Origin: Longimicrobiales bacterium | GTDB lineage: Bacteria > Gemmatimonadota > Gemmatimonadetes > Longimicrobiales > Gaopeijiaceae | Reading direction: 5' to 3' | DNA length: 64,000 bases | Assembly (NCBI GenBank): GCA_958296005.1 | Contig: CATQHQ010000001.1 | Coordinates: 326,134 to 390,133 of the forward strand | Shown: positions 53,358-60,987 of the stretch, in pieces | How the letters are laid out: each line of letters begins with the position of its first letter | Numbering within the stretch: the stretch's first letter is position 1 | Made by a program: the position numbers and the translations under genes | The notes under the pieces: generated by a model | The model's input: the letters and a program-made list of their open reading frames with translations, nothing else | Told to the model about the DNA's origin: nothing | The model's database searches: none

Positions 53358-53537
53358 ATGCGCAAGTTCACCGTGAGCTTGATGGGGGCCGCGGCGCTCG
53401 TGACGGCGGGTCTTGCCCTCCTTCGGCAGGGAATCGGCCGGCCCGGGCCCGTAGAGGGGACGGTAGACCAGGTTCCGCCGGGGGAGACGGTTCCCGGCAA
53501 GATCAGTCTCGAGAGGCTCAGGGAGCTGGGGATCTAA
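53358..53537 (+). CDS. Small secreted or membrane peptide (59 aa), hypothetical
   Basis: ATG at 53358 with GAGGAGGGAG directly upstream (a very strong ribosome site), 59 codons, TAA at 53535-53537. N-terminal hydrophobic segment (MGAAALVTAGLALL) after RKFTVS, then a Pro/Gly-rich linker (RPGPVEGTVDQVPPGE) and a charged end (LERLRELGI). It has its own intrinsic terminator. Too short for a family assignment; its strong translation signals argue that it is real. Confidence 0.65.
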   Translation: MRKFTVSLMGAAALVTAGLALLRQGIGRPGPVEGTVDQVPPGETVPGKISLERLRELGI

Positions 53538-53569
53538 CCCGCCAGCAAGAGCACTCCAACCCCGTTCGA

Positions 53570-53610
53570 GAGGGGGGCGGTCCAACGGGGCCGTCCCCCT
53601 CGTTTCTTTT
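53570..53610 (+). terminator. Intrinsic terminator
   Basis: Stem GAGGGGGGCGG (53570-53580) pairs with CCGTCCCCCTC (53591-53601) with one G-T pair; it is followed by GTTTCTTTT. It lies 33 bases after the stop of the 59-aa gene and is oriented for it. It also sits just past the end of the convergent ferredoxin gene but has no T-run on that strand. Confidence 0.85.
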
Positions 53611-53619
53611 CAGCCGACA

Positions 53620-53853
53620 CTACTCGAAGTGCTCGATGTTCTTCGCTATGTAGTCGCTCCATTCGGGCGGAACGTCGATGTCGGGAAAGATCGCCTGGAC
53701 GGGGCACTCGGGCTCGCAGGCACCGCAGTCGATGCACTCGTCCGGGTGTATGAAGTACTGCTCTTCGGACTCGTAGATGCAGTCCACGGGGCACACCTCG
53801 ACGCAACTCGCGTCCTTGGTGCCAATGCAAGGCTCGGTAATGATGTACGTCAT
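53620..53853 (-). CDS. fdxA: 7Fe/8Fe ferredoxin
   Basis: Small electron carrier (77 aa) with two iron-sulfur clusters. N-terminal pattern [18 protein letters not shown] and second cluster [12 protein letters not shown] are those of FdxA-type ferredoxins, where the first motif with an extra spaced Cys holds a 3Fe-4S cluster and the second a 4Fe-4S cluster. The acidic C-terminal tail ([18 protein letters not shown]) is typical. ATG at 53853 with GAGGAACCA upstream. Monocistronic on the minus strand, after the hydrolase gene. Confidence 0.95.
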   Translation of the reverse strand: MTYIITEPCIGTKDASCVEVCPVDCIYESEEQYFIHPDECIDCGACEPECPVQAIFPDIDVPPEWSDYIAKNIEHFE

Positions 53854-53902
53854 TGGTTCCTCGGGATCGCCTGTTCCTCGGGGTTGCCGTTCATGAGCGG
53901 GT

Positions 53903-54814
53903 TCAACGATTGCCGAACCGCGACGGCGTCGCAACCCTGGGCGACACGCCCCGTCGGCGCCGAAGCGTCTGCCGGAAGTGGCGCAGCGTGGCCTCCACGG
54001 CAGCCTCCAGCAGCGGCGGAGTCGGTTCCTGCACGGGATATGGGTGTCCAGCTCCGAAGGTATGGTCGGCTCCTTCCAGAACCAGCAACTCGGCGCCCGG
54101 TCCCGCCTCCGACAACGCGCGGCCCTCGGCCTCTGGCACGACCGGGTCCTCCGACCCCTGGACCACAAGCCAGGGCGCCCGCACCCGCGCCGCCGCCGAC
54201 AGCACGTCGAGCCGCTCGGCGTTCGCCTGCAAGTCGTCCCACACGGTCTTGTAGATCGGCATCTGCTGGCCTGTGCGGACGTTGGCCACGTAGGCAACCC
54301 CCGCGGTCTCCCACTCCCGGCGCTGCTCCTCGGTCCACCGTTGGAAAGATGCGATCCCCGCCCACGTCGCCAGCGAAGACACCGCCTCGCCTGCCTCCGC
54401 CGCCGCGACCACCACGCCGCCGCCTCCTCGGCTGTGCCCCAGCAGCCCGACGGGTCCCGGCGTCACTCTGCCGGTCCAAGTGCCGGCGCAGAGCTGGCCC
54501 AGCATCCAGAGCAGGTCGTCCACTTCGCGGCTGATGGTGTTTCGGCCGAAGGCGTCCAAGTCGCTGAACTCCACCAGCTCGGGGCCGGTCCCGTTGAGGG
54601 AGAAGTTGAAGGAGACGACCAAGTGGCCGTCCTCCGCCAAGCGTTCGCACAGGTAGGGGAAGAACCCCCAGTCCTTGAAGCCCTTGAAGCCGTGGGCCAC
54701 CAGAACCGCCGACGTCGGTGGGACCCCGGAGGGTCTTCGGACGTCCAGGCGGATCACGTCGCCGTGGGGAGGGGTCGTCTCGCCGCGTTCGTGGGTCACC
54801 GCAAGCCGTGCCAT
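53903..54814 (-). CDS. Alpha/beta hydrolase, dienelactone-hydrolase type
   Basis: Cytoplasmic serine hydrolase (303 aa). Oxyanion region [17 protein letters not shown], nucleophile elbow GHSRGGG, Asp in [11 protein letters not shown] and catalytic His in GADHTFG. The large N-terminal half is typical of acyl-peptide/dienelactone hydrolase relatives; substrate unknown. ATG at 54814 overlaps the adenosyltransferase gene by 19 bases, so it is co-transcribed with the two genes before it (55359, 54796). No export signal. Confidence 0.87.
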   Translation of the reverse strand: MARLAVTHERGETTPPHGDVIRLDVRRPSGVPPTSAVLVAHGFKGFKDWGFFPYLCERLAEDGHLVVSFNFSLNGTGPELVEFSDLDAFGRNTISREVDDLLWMLGQLCAGTWTGRVTPGPVGLLGHSRGGGGVVVAAAEAGEAVSSLATWAGIASFQRWTEEQRREWETAGVAYVANVRTGQQMPIYKTVWDDLQANAERLDVLSAAARVRAPWLVVQGSEDPVVPEAEGRALSEAGPGAELLVLEGADHTFGAGHPYPVQEPTPPLLEAAVEATLRHFRQTLRRRRGVSPRVATPSRFGNR

Positions 54815-55362
54815 TCCACATCCTTTCCGCCGGAACGGGCGTTTTCGAGCCGGGCCGCCGCGAAGAGGTAGTCCGACAGTCGGTTCAGGTAGCGAACGAC
54901 GAGCGGGTCCACGGCAGAACCGGCGGCCAGGGCAACCACGCGCCGCTCCGCCCGCCGACACACGGTGCGGGCCAGGTGGAGGTGAACCGCTCCAGGAGCG
55001 CCCGCCGGCAGCACGAAGTTGCGGAGGGGCGGCGTCGCGCTTGCGGCTTCGTCGATCCACGCCTCCATCCCGGCCACGCGCTCCTCCGGGAGGGGGGGAA
55101 GCGCCGGGACCGGCCGAGCTTGCCCCGTCTCCGCAGGCGACGTCGCCGAGAGGTGGGCGCCCAGAGCGAAGAGGTCCGACTGGACGCGACCCAGCCGGCG
55201 ACGGGAACCGCCGTCGGCAACGTGAAGCAAGGCGACGCCGATCGCTGCATTGAGCTCGTCCACGGCGCCGTACGCCTCCACGCGGGGATCGTCCTTCAAC
55301 GTTCGCCCGCCGCCGAAAAGTCCCGTGGCGCCTCCGTCTCCCCGCCGCGTGTAGAGCTTCAC
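54796..55362 (-). CDS. pduO: Cob(I)alamin adenosyltransferase, PduO type
   Basis: Transfers adenosyl from ATP to cob(I)alamin, the last step in making coenzyme B12. The 188-aa product has the PduO signatures YTRRGDGGATGLFGG (ATP site), YGAVDELNAAIG, FVLPAGAPGAVHLHLART and RRAERRVVAL, and the C-terminal NRLSDYLFAAAR. GTG at 55362 overlaps the previous gene by four bases (GTGA). The protein requires a cobamide; the BtuF-like importer at 5958 would be one possible source, but that operon looks iron-regulated. Confidence 0.95.
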   Translation of the reverse strand: MKLYTRRGDGGATGLFGGGRTLKDDPRVEAYGAVDELNAAIGVALLHVADGGSRRRLGRVQSDLFALGAHLSATSPAETGQARPVPALPPLPEERVAGMEAWIDEAASATPPLRNFVLPAGAPGAVHLHLARTVCRRAERRVVALAAGSAVDPLVVRYLNRLSDYLFAAARLENARSGGKDVEWHGLR

Positions 55363-55616
55363 GGCACCCTCAGCTTCGTGAACTTGCGGATCGCCTTGGC
55401 CCGGTCCAGCAAGCTCGGCTCGTCCTCCGATTCCTTGGCCCCGGCTTCGACCACGCCGTCGCGGATGTCCAGCATGACCTCCAGAAACACTTGGTCTCGC
55501 TGGAACCGGAAGTCCAACGCCTCCATGCGGGCCGCGTCTCCAGAGGCGTCGGCCTGCTCGAACGCCTCCCGGTAGACGCTCTCGAGGCTCGCGACGACCT
55601 TGGACCTGGAGCGCAT
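55359..55616 (-). CDS. Small helical protein of unknown function upstream of pduO
   Basis: An 85-aa protein, start 55616, stop overlapping the pduO GTG. Sequence is charged and helical, with a heptad-like pattern (VVASLESVYREAFEQADASGD, FQRDQVFLEVMLDIRDGVVE, SLLDRAKAIRKFTKLR). No family recognised. Coupling with pduO and the hydrolase suggests a shared operon, not necessarily a shared function. Confidence 0.68.
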   Translation of the reverse strand: MRSRSKVVASLESVYREAFEQADASGDAARMEALDFRFQRDQVFLEVMLDIRDGVVEAGAKESEDEPSLLDRAKAIRKFTKLRVP

Positions 55617-55667
55617 GGGGAGTAGCCTTTCGAAATGGGTGGAGCCCCCGTCCGGCCGAACGACGCG

Positions 55668-55700
55668 CCGTAGCAGGGGAGCGAAGCACCGTAGCAGGGG
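55668..55700 (+). repeat. Short direct repeat CCGTAGCAGGGG x2
   Basis: CCGTAGCAGGGG at 55668-55679 and 55689-55700, period 21, in the gap between the divergent genes at 55616 and 55776. On the minus strand each contains TGCTACGG, which looks like an extended -10 element. Could be a duplicated promoter element or a regulator site; not tested. Confidence 0.45.
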
Positions 55701-55775
55701 GCTGGGCGCACTCCGTACATTCTACCGGCTTCCGCCGTCCCGCGTCGGTCCCACCCCCTTCGTCGGAAAGGAACG

Positions 55776-56795
55776 ATGACCACCTCCGGGCACTCGAGCG
55801 CGCCAGGCGCCAGCTTGGCGACCCCCTCCGGCGACCTGTCTCTCGGCGATCTGGGAACCGCACTCGGCGACCCCAAGTCGATCGTCACGCCCGACGCCTT
55901 CTCGGTTGCTCCCGAGCTGCTGGGAACGCCCTTGGCGGCCCCGTGGCGGCGGTTCGCCGCGATCTTCCTCGATCTCGTCCTGATCGGCTTCCTGCAACTT
56001 CTGGGATGGCGCTTCGTCCTCGGGGGCGCGGCGCTCATCCTCTTCCTTGTGCTGATTCGGCGCCCCGGCGGAGCCAAACCGAGCCTCCTGCGAAGGACGG
56101 TCACGGGCTGCGCCGGCGCGTTGGTGCTGGTCGTCGCGGTGCTTGCGACGCTGATCCCCACCCTCATCAGAAACCGCGACTTGGTCCTGACCCCGGACGG
56201 AGCCAGCGTGGCGGGACCAGCCGTCGCGCCGGGGCCGGAAGCTGGCAGGGCAGCCGAGGGCACCGAAACGACCGGCGAGGACGCCCCAAGCTTGGCCGAC
56301 TCGATGCTGGCGCTCCTCGCCGCCATCGCCGACAGCGCCGAGGCCGGTGCAGACAGCGCCGGCGAGGGTCGCGACGACGGATCGGGAGGGACCGCCTTCG
56401 ACTGGATCCGCGACATCGCCGACGAGGCCGGGCTGGTCTTCGGCTGGGGAACGGTCTACATCACACTGTTCCTGGCCCTCTGGGACGGGCGGACGCCGGG
56501 CAAGCGGGCACTGGACCTGAGGGTCGTGCGCATTACCGGCGGGCCGCTCGGGCTGCTCATGTCGTTCGAGCGGGCGGGCGGGTACGCAGCGGGGATAGCC
56601 ACCGGACTGCTCGGGTTCGCACGCGTTTGGTGGGACCCGAACCGGCAGGGGATCCACGACAAGATCGCCAACACGGTGGTGATCCGGGAAAGCCTGCCCA
56701 AGGTCCCGGGGCTTTGGAATACAGCGGCGCGTCGCAACATTCCGGCGACGAAGACGACGCAGGGCAACGAACCCACGGAGCACGAGAAGCCATGA
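55776..56795 (+). CDS. RDD-family membrane protein with acidic insertion
   Basis: Integral membrane protein (339 aa). RDD core: APWRRFAAIFLDLVLIGFLQLL at about 50, a second hydrophobic segment, then, after an insertion, FLALWDGRTPGKRALDLRVVRITG and WWDPNRQGIHDKIANTVVI, which are the diagnostic RDD sequences. The segment between (about 125-215) is rich in Gly, Ala, Asp and Glu and includes a Thr/Gly linker (AAEGTETTGEDAPS). Some RDD proteins transport osmolytes or act in ion stress; this one is unassigned. ATG at 55776 with AAAGGA. Stop overlaps the DsbA-like gene. Confidence 0.85.
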   Translation: MTTSGHSSAPGASLATPSGDLSLGDLGTALGDPKSIVTPDAFSVAPELLGTPLAAPWRRFAAIFLDLVLIGFLQLLGWRFVLGGAALILFLVLIRRPGGAKPSLLRRTVTGCAGALVLVVAVLATLIPTLIRNRDLVLTPDGASVAGPAVAPGPEAGRAAEGTETTGEDAPSLADSMLALLAAIADSAEAGADSAGEGRDDGSGGTAFDWIRDIADEAGLVFGWGTVYITLFLALWDGRTPGKRALDLRVVRITGGPLGLLMSFERAGGYAAGIATGLLGFARVWWDPNRQGIHDKIANTVVIRESLPKVPGLWNTAARRNIPATKTTQGNEPTEHEKP

Positions 56796-57631
56796 CGGCT
56801 CGCAAACCAGCTTGGCCCCCAGCGCCGACGCACCTCCCGGCACCGACCCCTCCACCCACGCCGAGACGCTCGACGCCCCGGACGCGGGCGACCTGGGCGG
56901 CCCTGGCCGTCGCCGTTCCCTTGGCAACGGCGGCGGGGTGCGGCGAAGGGAGCGGCTCCGGCAACGTCGGCGAAGCTTCTGCGGCCGCATCCCAGTCGGT
57001 CCCGGTCTCGATGCTGACCGATGGGGGCGTCCAGGCGGTGCCCCCCGCCCAGGAGTTCTCGCTGGACGAGATCGGCTTCGACTTCGGCGCCGAGGACGCG
57101 CCGGTGAAGGTGGTCGAGTTCAGCGACTACGGGTGCGGCTACTGTCGGCGCTTCCACACCGAGATTTTCCCGACCCTCATGGAGGAGTTCGTGAACGCCG
57201 GCGTCGTGCGATGGAAGTACGTCACCTACGTCAGCGGAATGTTCCCCAACGGGTTCCCCGCCGCCTTCGCGGCCGAGTGCGCCGGCGAACAGGGGTTGTT
57301 CGCGGAGGTGAGCCGCGCACTGTACGAACGTCAGGGCGACTGGAAGCCGCTCGGAGAGCCCTACCCCGTCTTCGAGTCCCTAGTGGCCGAAGCCGGCGTC
57401 GACCTGGACGAGTTCCGCGCCTGCGTCCAGGAAGAGCGGCCCCGGCCTCGTATTCGCAGCGGCGTAATCTCCGGCGCCCGCCTGGGAGTGCGCGGCACGC
57501 CGTCGTTCCTCGTGGCCGGACGGCCCTTGGTGGGTGCTCAGCCCGTCTCCGTGTGGCGGGATATCATCGAGGTCGCCAAGAACCTCCCCGCCGCCCCGGA
57601 GGCCGGTGCCGAAGGGGACGCGAGGCGGTAG
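56792..57631 (+). CDS. DsbA/thioredoxin-like lipoprotein oxidoreductase
   Basis: Periplasmic or membrane-anchored disulfide oxidoreductase (279 aa). N-terminus with a cytoplasmic Pro/Arg-rich tail and lipobox LATAAGC; a Ser/Ala linker; then a thioredoxin fold with active site CGYC (residues 115-118) in VEFSDYGCGYCRRFH, cis-Pro region RGTPSFLVAGRPLVGAQP. Relatives include DsbA/BdbD proteins of the DUF953-like thioredoxin_4 family. Its ATG overlaps the RDD stop (ATGA), and its 3' end overlaps the convergent gene by 68 nt. Confidence 0.88.
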   Translation: MTARKPAWPPAPTHLPAPTPPPTPRRSTPRTRATWAALAVAVPLATAAGCGEGSGSGNVGEASAAASQSVPVSMLTDGGVQAVPPAQEFSLDEIGFDFGAEDAPVKVVEFSDYGCGYCRRFHTEIFPTLMEEFVNAGVVRWKYVTYVSGMFPNGFPAAFAAECAGEQGLFAEVSRALYERQGDWKPLGEPYPVFESLVAEAGVDLDEFRACVQEERPRPRIRSGVISGARLGVRGTPSFLVAGRPLVGAQPVSVWRDIIEVAKNLPAAPEAGAEGDARR

Positions 57632-59255
57632 TTCGGCGGACAGCCCGGGACGGGGCCTCGTCCATCACGACCTCGAAGTCCTCCTCGTATCCGACCTTCC
57701 CAGGCGAAGGCAAGTACCGGGAGAGGTCGATCTCCGCCCCGGCCAGCTCCCGGTCGAAGGTGGCCAAGTCCCGTTTGGTGGCCTCGGACTCGGTGTCCGC
57801 GGTGGAGTAGACGATCGCCCCCAGCTTCTTGTCCTGCAGGCGAAGCCTTCGCCGCATCAGCTCCGCTTCGACGAACGTCCGCCGGATCCCCGGGAAGCGG
57901 TAGCGGAAGCCGTCGTCGCGCGCTTCCACATCGGCGTCGAACTCGGCGGCCAGCGCCTCCAGCTCCTTCGTCGCCGCTGCGGCGACGCCCCGGGTCGAGT
58001 CCTGCCGACCACCTAGGCCTCGCGTCACGTGGCGAACGGCCTCGCCCACCGAGAGCCACCGCACCGTCCCGATGCTTCTCTGGTAGACCAGCCCCAGCAG
58101 CAGTCGCCGCACGTTGCGCCGCTGCCGCTCCCGGTTCTCCCGAGCAAGCGCGAACGACCGGAGCGCAGGGATGGCGAAGAAGAGGGTGCTGAAGACGACG
58201 GGGACGACTCCGAGTCCCCAGAAGAACAGCGGGTCCACCAGCACGGCTCCGGCGGCGCCGGCGACGGCCCCGGCCGTGGCGGGCGCAACGGCGGGCCCCA
58301 GGCCGATTGCGCTGCCGGCGACCAAGTTGAAGCCGTTCATGCCCCCGATGACCGCATTGGAGGTGCCGCTGTTCCCGGTCAGCTTCTTGGGGTACTCCAG
58401 CCGCAGCCACGCCGGCTTGGGCTCCCGGACGCGAACCTTGCCGTGGGCGCTCTTCATCAGTGCAGGGAAGGCGTAGACCACTTCCCCCTCCTTCGAGACC
58501 CGAGGGTCGCCGCCGTAGGCGCCCGTCAGTCGTCCCATCTCCTCGTCCGCCTCGTGGAGGGGAAGGGCGGCGTGCTCCACCAGCTCGGCGGTGGTCAGCA
58601 CGCCTTTGCGCGCCCGGACCAGCTGCAGGACGCTCCGATCCTTCTCGGCCTGGGTGGGTCGAGGCTCCTCCGGACCGAAGATGAAGGCGAAGACCTTCTT
58701 GTAGAACGGCGGCTGGGCCTCCTTGGGAAGTCGCTTCGCGTGGCGGTCGCCGTAGTAGAGGCTTCCCCGTCCCCACCCGCTCCCACCGAGCAGCCAGTGC
58801 ATGAGGAAGAAGTCGCCCAGGCCGAAGCCGCCGCGCCGCCCTCCGAAGCCGCCGTTCCGGTCGCCGTCCTTGTTCGCCGTCATCGCCGCGATGACCAGCA
58901 CGACGAAGATCACGAAGTAGACGACCAGCATCACGGCGGTCCAGACCTTGAACCCCACCTTGAAGGCGGCCCAGGCGGCACGCTTGAACCGGACCCAGAG
59001 CGCCTCCTGGTCGCGAGCCACGAGCTTGGGATCGAACTGGTAGAGGAGCTCGCCCGAATCCGAGACCTCCAGATGCCCGCGACGGGTCTCCAGGAGCCTC
59101 TTAAGGGCCGACTCGGCTTCGTCCTGCGGCATCCCGGTGGCCGACACCACGTCCCCCAGGGTGGCGCGTCCCCGAAGGCGGCGCAGGGCATCGAGAACGC
59201 CGGCCGGCGGCTCGACGGCGGCGGCAACGGTTGGGCGGGCGGCGATGCTGGACAA
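57564..59255 (-). CDS. Winged-helix plus multi-pass membrane protein of unknown function
   Basis: A 563-aa protein I cannot assign. Architecture visible: an N-terminal winged-helix-like segment (about 20-80, RRLRGRATLGDVVSATGM), one membrane helix (VWTAVMLVVYFVIFVVLVIA, about 105-125), a Gly-rich stretch with GGFGGRRGGFGLGDF, a second winged-helix-like segment (about 205-265, RARKGVLTTAELVEHAAL), and two more hydrophobic segments (GAVAGAAGAVLVDPLFFWG, VFSTLFFAIPALRSF). The C-terminal third is charged and helical (RRTFVEAELMRRRLRL). TTG start at 59255. Ends by a 68-nt overlap with the DsbA-like gene. Confidence 0.72.
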   Translation of the reverse strand: MSSIAARPTVAAAVEPPAGVLDALRRLRGRATLGDVVSATGMPQDEAESALKRLLETRRGHLEVSDSGELLYQFDPKLVARDQEALWVRFKRAAWAAFKVGFKVWTAVMLVVYFVIFVVLVIAAMTANKDGDRNGGFGGRRGGFGLGDFFLMHWLLGGSGWGRGSLYYGDRHAKRLPKEAQPPFYKKVFAFIFGPEEPRPTQAEKDRSVLQLVRARKGVLTTAELVEHAALPLHEADEEMGRLTGAYGGDPRVSKEGEVVYAFPALMKSAHGKVRVREPKPAWLRLEYPKKLTGNSGTSNAVIGGMNGFNLVAGSAIGLGPAVAPATAGAVAGAAGAVLVDPLFFWGLGVVPVVFSTLFFAIPALRSFALARENRERQRRNVRRLLLGLVYQRSIGTVRWLSVGEAVRHVTRGLGGRQDSTRGVAAAATKELEALAAEFDADVEARDDGFRYRFPGIRRTFVEAELMRRRLRLQDKKLGAIVYSTADTESEATKRDLATFDRELAGAEIDLSRYLPSPGKVGYEEDFEVVMDEAPSRAVRRTTASRPLRHRPPGRRGGSWRPR

Positions 59256-59299
59256 CAGACAGACCCTTCCTCAGCAGGGACGGAACAAGGTCCAGAAAA

Positions 59300-60040
59300 C
59301 TAACCAACCACCGGAACCGGCGAAGCCAGCTCCGTGGCGTCCAGCGTCATTCTAGTCTGGTAGCCCAAGACCAGCACGCCGGCGGCCCGTGCTGCCCCAA
59401 GCGCGGCCGCGAACTCGGGGTCCCGATCCGCAGCCGCCTCGATCCGCCGCACCGGTCCCGAACGCTGCATCAGAAAGAGCACGGCGGCACCGTGTCCAGG
59501 CGTTGCGGCCACTTGAGCCAGCTCCCGCAGGTGCCGCGCCCCTCGGGCGGTGACGGCGTCGGGGAAGCGGGCCACGCCCTCCGCGACCCACGAGACCCCC
59601 TTCGCCTCCAGGTAGAGCCTTCGGGCGCCCTGGCCCAGCAGGAAGTCGAACCGAGAAGAACCCCAAGTCGCTTCGCTTCGTAGGACGCTCCATTGGGAGA
59701 GTGCGGCGATCGCGCCGGCCTTCAGGGCCGCGGCGGCCAGCTGGTTGGGACGCCTCGTATCGCAGCAGACCAGTCCGCCCTCCTCCGGCACCACGTAAAC
59801 GGCGGTCCAGCGGGTCTTGCGGGAGCGGTCGGCGGCCTTGAGCCAGATCGACCTCCCCGGGACGAGGAGCTCCGTCAGCCGTCCGGGGTCGGGCAAGTGG
59901 GCGCGGACTTCGCCGCCTCCAGAGGTGATGCGGGCGTGGACCACAAAGCGGTTCGGCCGATGCACGAAGATCGCCCGCCGCCAGGGACCGGGAGTGGGTA
60001 GTACCAGGGGGGACGGGCGTGTTCGGTCCGGTTCGAGCAT
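59300..60040 (-). CDS. sfsA: Sugar fermentation stimulation protein SfsA family
   Basis: SfsA-family protein (246 aa), in E. coli linked to maltose metabolism regulation and predicted nuclease by fold. Motifs: HARITSGGGEVRAHLPDPGRLTELL, VVCC-like VCCDTRRPNQL, WGSSRFDFLL, YLEAKGVSW, FPDAVTARGARHLREL and VLFLMQRSGPV. The acidic residues in RFDFLL and LEAKG match the PD-(D/E)XK-like nuclease core. ATG at 60040, no strong ribosome site. Divergent from the AraC-type gene. Confidence 0.92.
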   Translation of the reverse strand: MLEPDRTRPSPLVLPTPGPWRRAIFVHRPNRFVVHARITSGGGEVRAHLPDPGRLTELLVPGRSIWLKAADRSRKTRWTAVYVVPEEGGLVCCDTRRPNQLAAAALKAGAIAALSQWSVLRSEATWGSSRFDFLLGQGARRLYLEAKGVSWVAEGVARFPDAVTARGARHLRELAQVAATPGHGAAVLFLMQRSGPVRRIEAAADRDPEFAAALGAARAAGVLVLGYQTRMTLDATELASPVPVVG

Positions 60041-60126
60041 GGAGGGGGGAAGCGGTGATGATCAAACGATGATAGCGGCTCAGTAGGCTGTCCGGCTCCA
60101 CCACGATCACAGCCAGGAGCCTGCGA

Positions 60127-60978
60127 ATGCCGAACCGTCAGAGTCGCCCGGGGATCGTCTCCCTCATGCGACCGCCCTACCGCCACCTGCGCCCCGTAGA
60201 TCATACGCGCCCGGTCCAGCCTCAGGGAGGGGGTTGGGTCATGGTGTGGAACCTAGGGGTGAACGGGTGGCCGAGCGGAAGCGAGTTGGTTGCTCGCCGG
60301 CACGCCGGCGTAGCGCTGGCGATCGTCCTGCCCGACGACGGCTTGGCTATCGCCCAGGTGCTTCGGGCGATCGAGCAATCCCGCCCCCAAGCGGTCCTGC
60401 CGTACCACGCCGTACCGCGCCCCGCCGACGTCGCCTGCGTGATCCGCCGCCCGCCGGCGTCCCTCTCGGCTGCCGTAAGCGAGTACCTGGAGTGGCGGGG
60501 GTTCGTCTTGGACCCGGTCACCAGGAGCGTGGTTCGCCGGACGGTGGAGCTGAGCGCTCACGTCCAGACGATCACGGCGTTGGCCAAGAACCTGTACATG
60601 TCCCGGCGGGCTCTGGGACGCCGCTTCATGACCGGCGGTCTCCCGGTTCCTTCCCACTGGCTCCACGCCGCCCGGATCCTGCGCGCGGCGATCAAGCTTC
60701 AGAACTCGGACGCCAGCCTTTTCAGCATCGCCGTTTCGCTGGGATACCCCGACGGGTTCTCGTTGAGCAACCAGATGAGCCGGCTCTGCGGCGTCCGGCC
60801 TCTGGATACGCGGACCCAGCTGGGCTGGGAGTGGGTGTTTGAATGCTGGTTGGCCCGCGAGGCCGAAGAAGGAAACGTTTGCCGGAACGTGTTGCGCGCT
60901 AGGCCGTCTGTCGCCTCGCCACGGCTCGGCGACGCGACGAGCGACACGCACCGGCGCAGGACTGCCCTCTCTGGATAA
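60127..60978 (+). CDS. AraC-type HTH transcriptional regulator
   Basis: DNA-binding regulator (283 aa). The C-terminal region (about 145-235) holds the two-HTH AraC pattern: ITALAKNLYMSRRALGRRF, HWLHAARILRAAIKLQNSDASLFSIAVSLGYPDGFSLSNQM and GVRPLDTR. The N-terminal part (about 40-140) shows no recognised sensor domain. AGGAG upstream of ATG 60127. Nine bases separate it from the start of the SARP-like gene, so the two regulators likely form one transcript. Target genes unknown. Confidence 0.85.
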   Translation: MPNRQSRPGIVSLMRPPYRHLRPVDHTRPVQPQGGGWVMVWNLGVNGWPSGSELVARRHAGVALAIVLPDDGLAIAQVLRAIEQSRPQAVLPYHAVPRPADVACVIRRPPASLSAAVSEYLEWRGFVLDPVTRSVVRRTVELSAHVQTITALAKNLYMSRRALGRRFMTGGLPVPSHWLHAARILRAAIKLQNSDASLFSIAVSLGYPDGFSLSNQMSRLCGVRPLDTRTQLGWEWVFECWLAREAEEGNVCRNVLRARPSVASPRLGDATSDTHRRRTALSG

Positions 60979-60987
60979 GGCTAGGGC

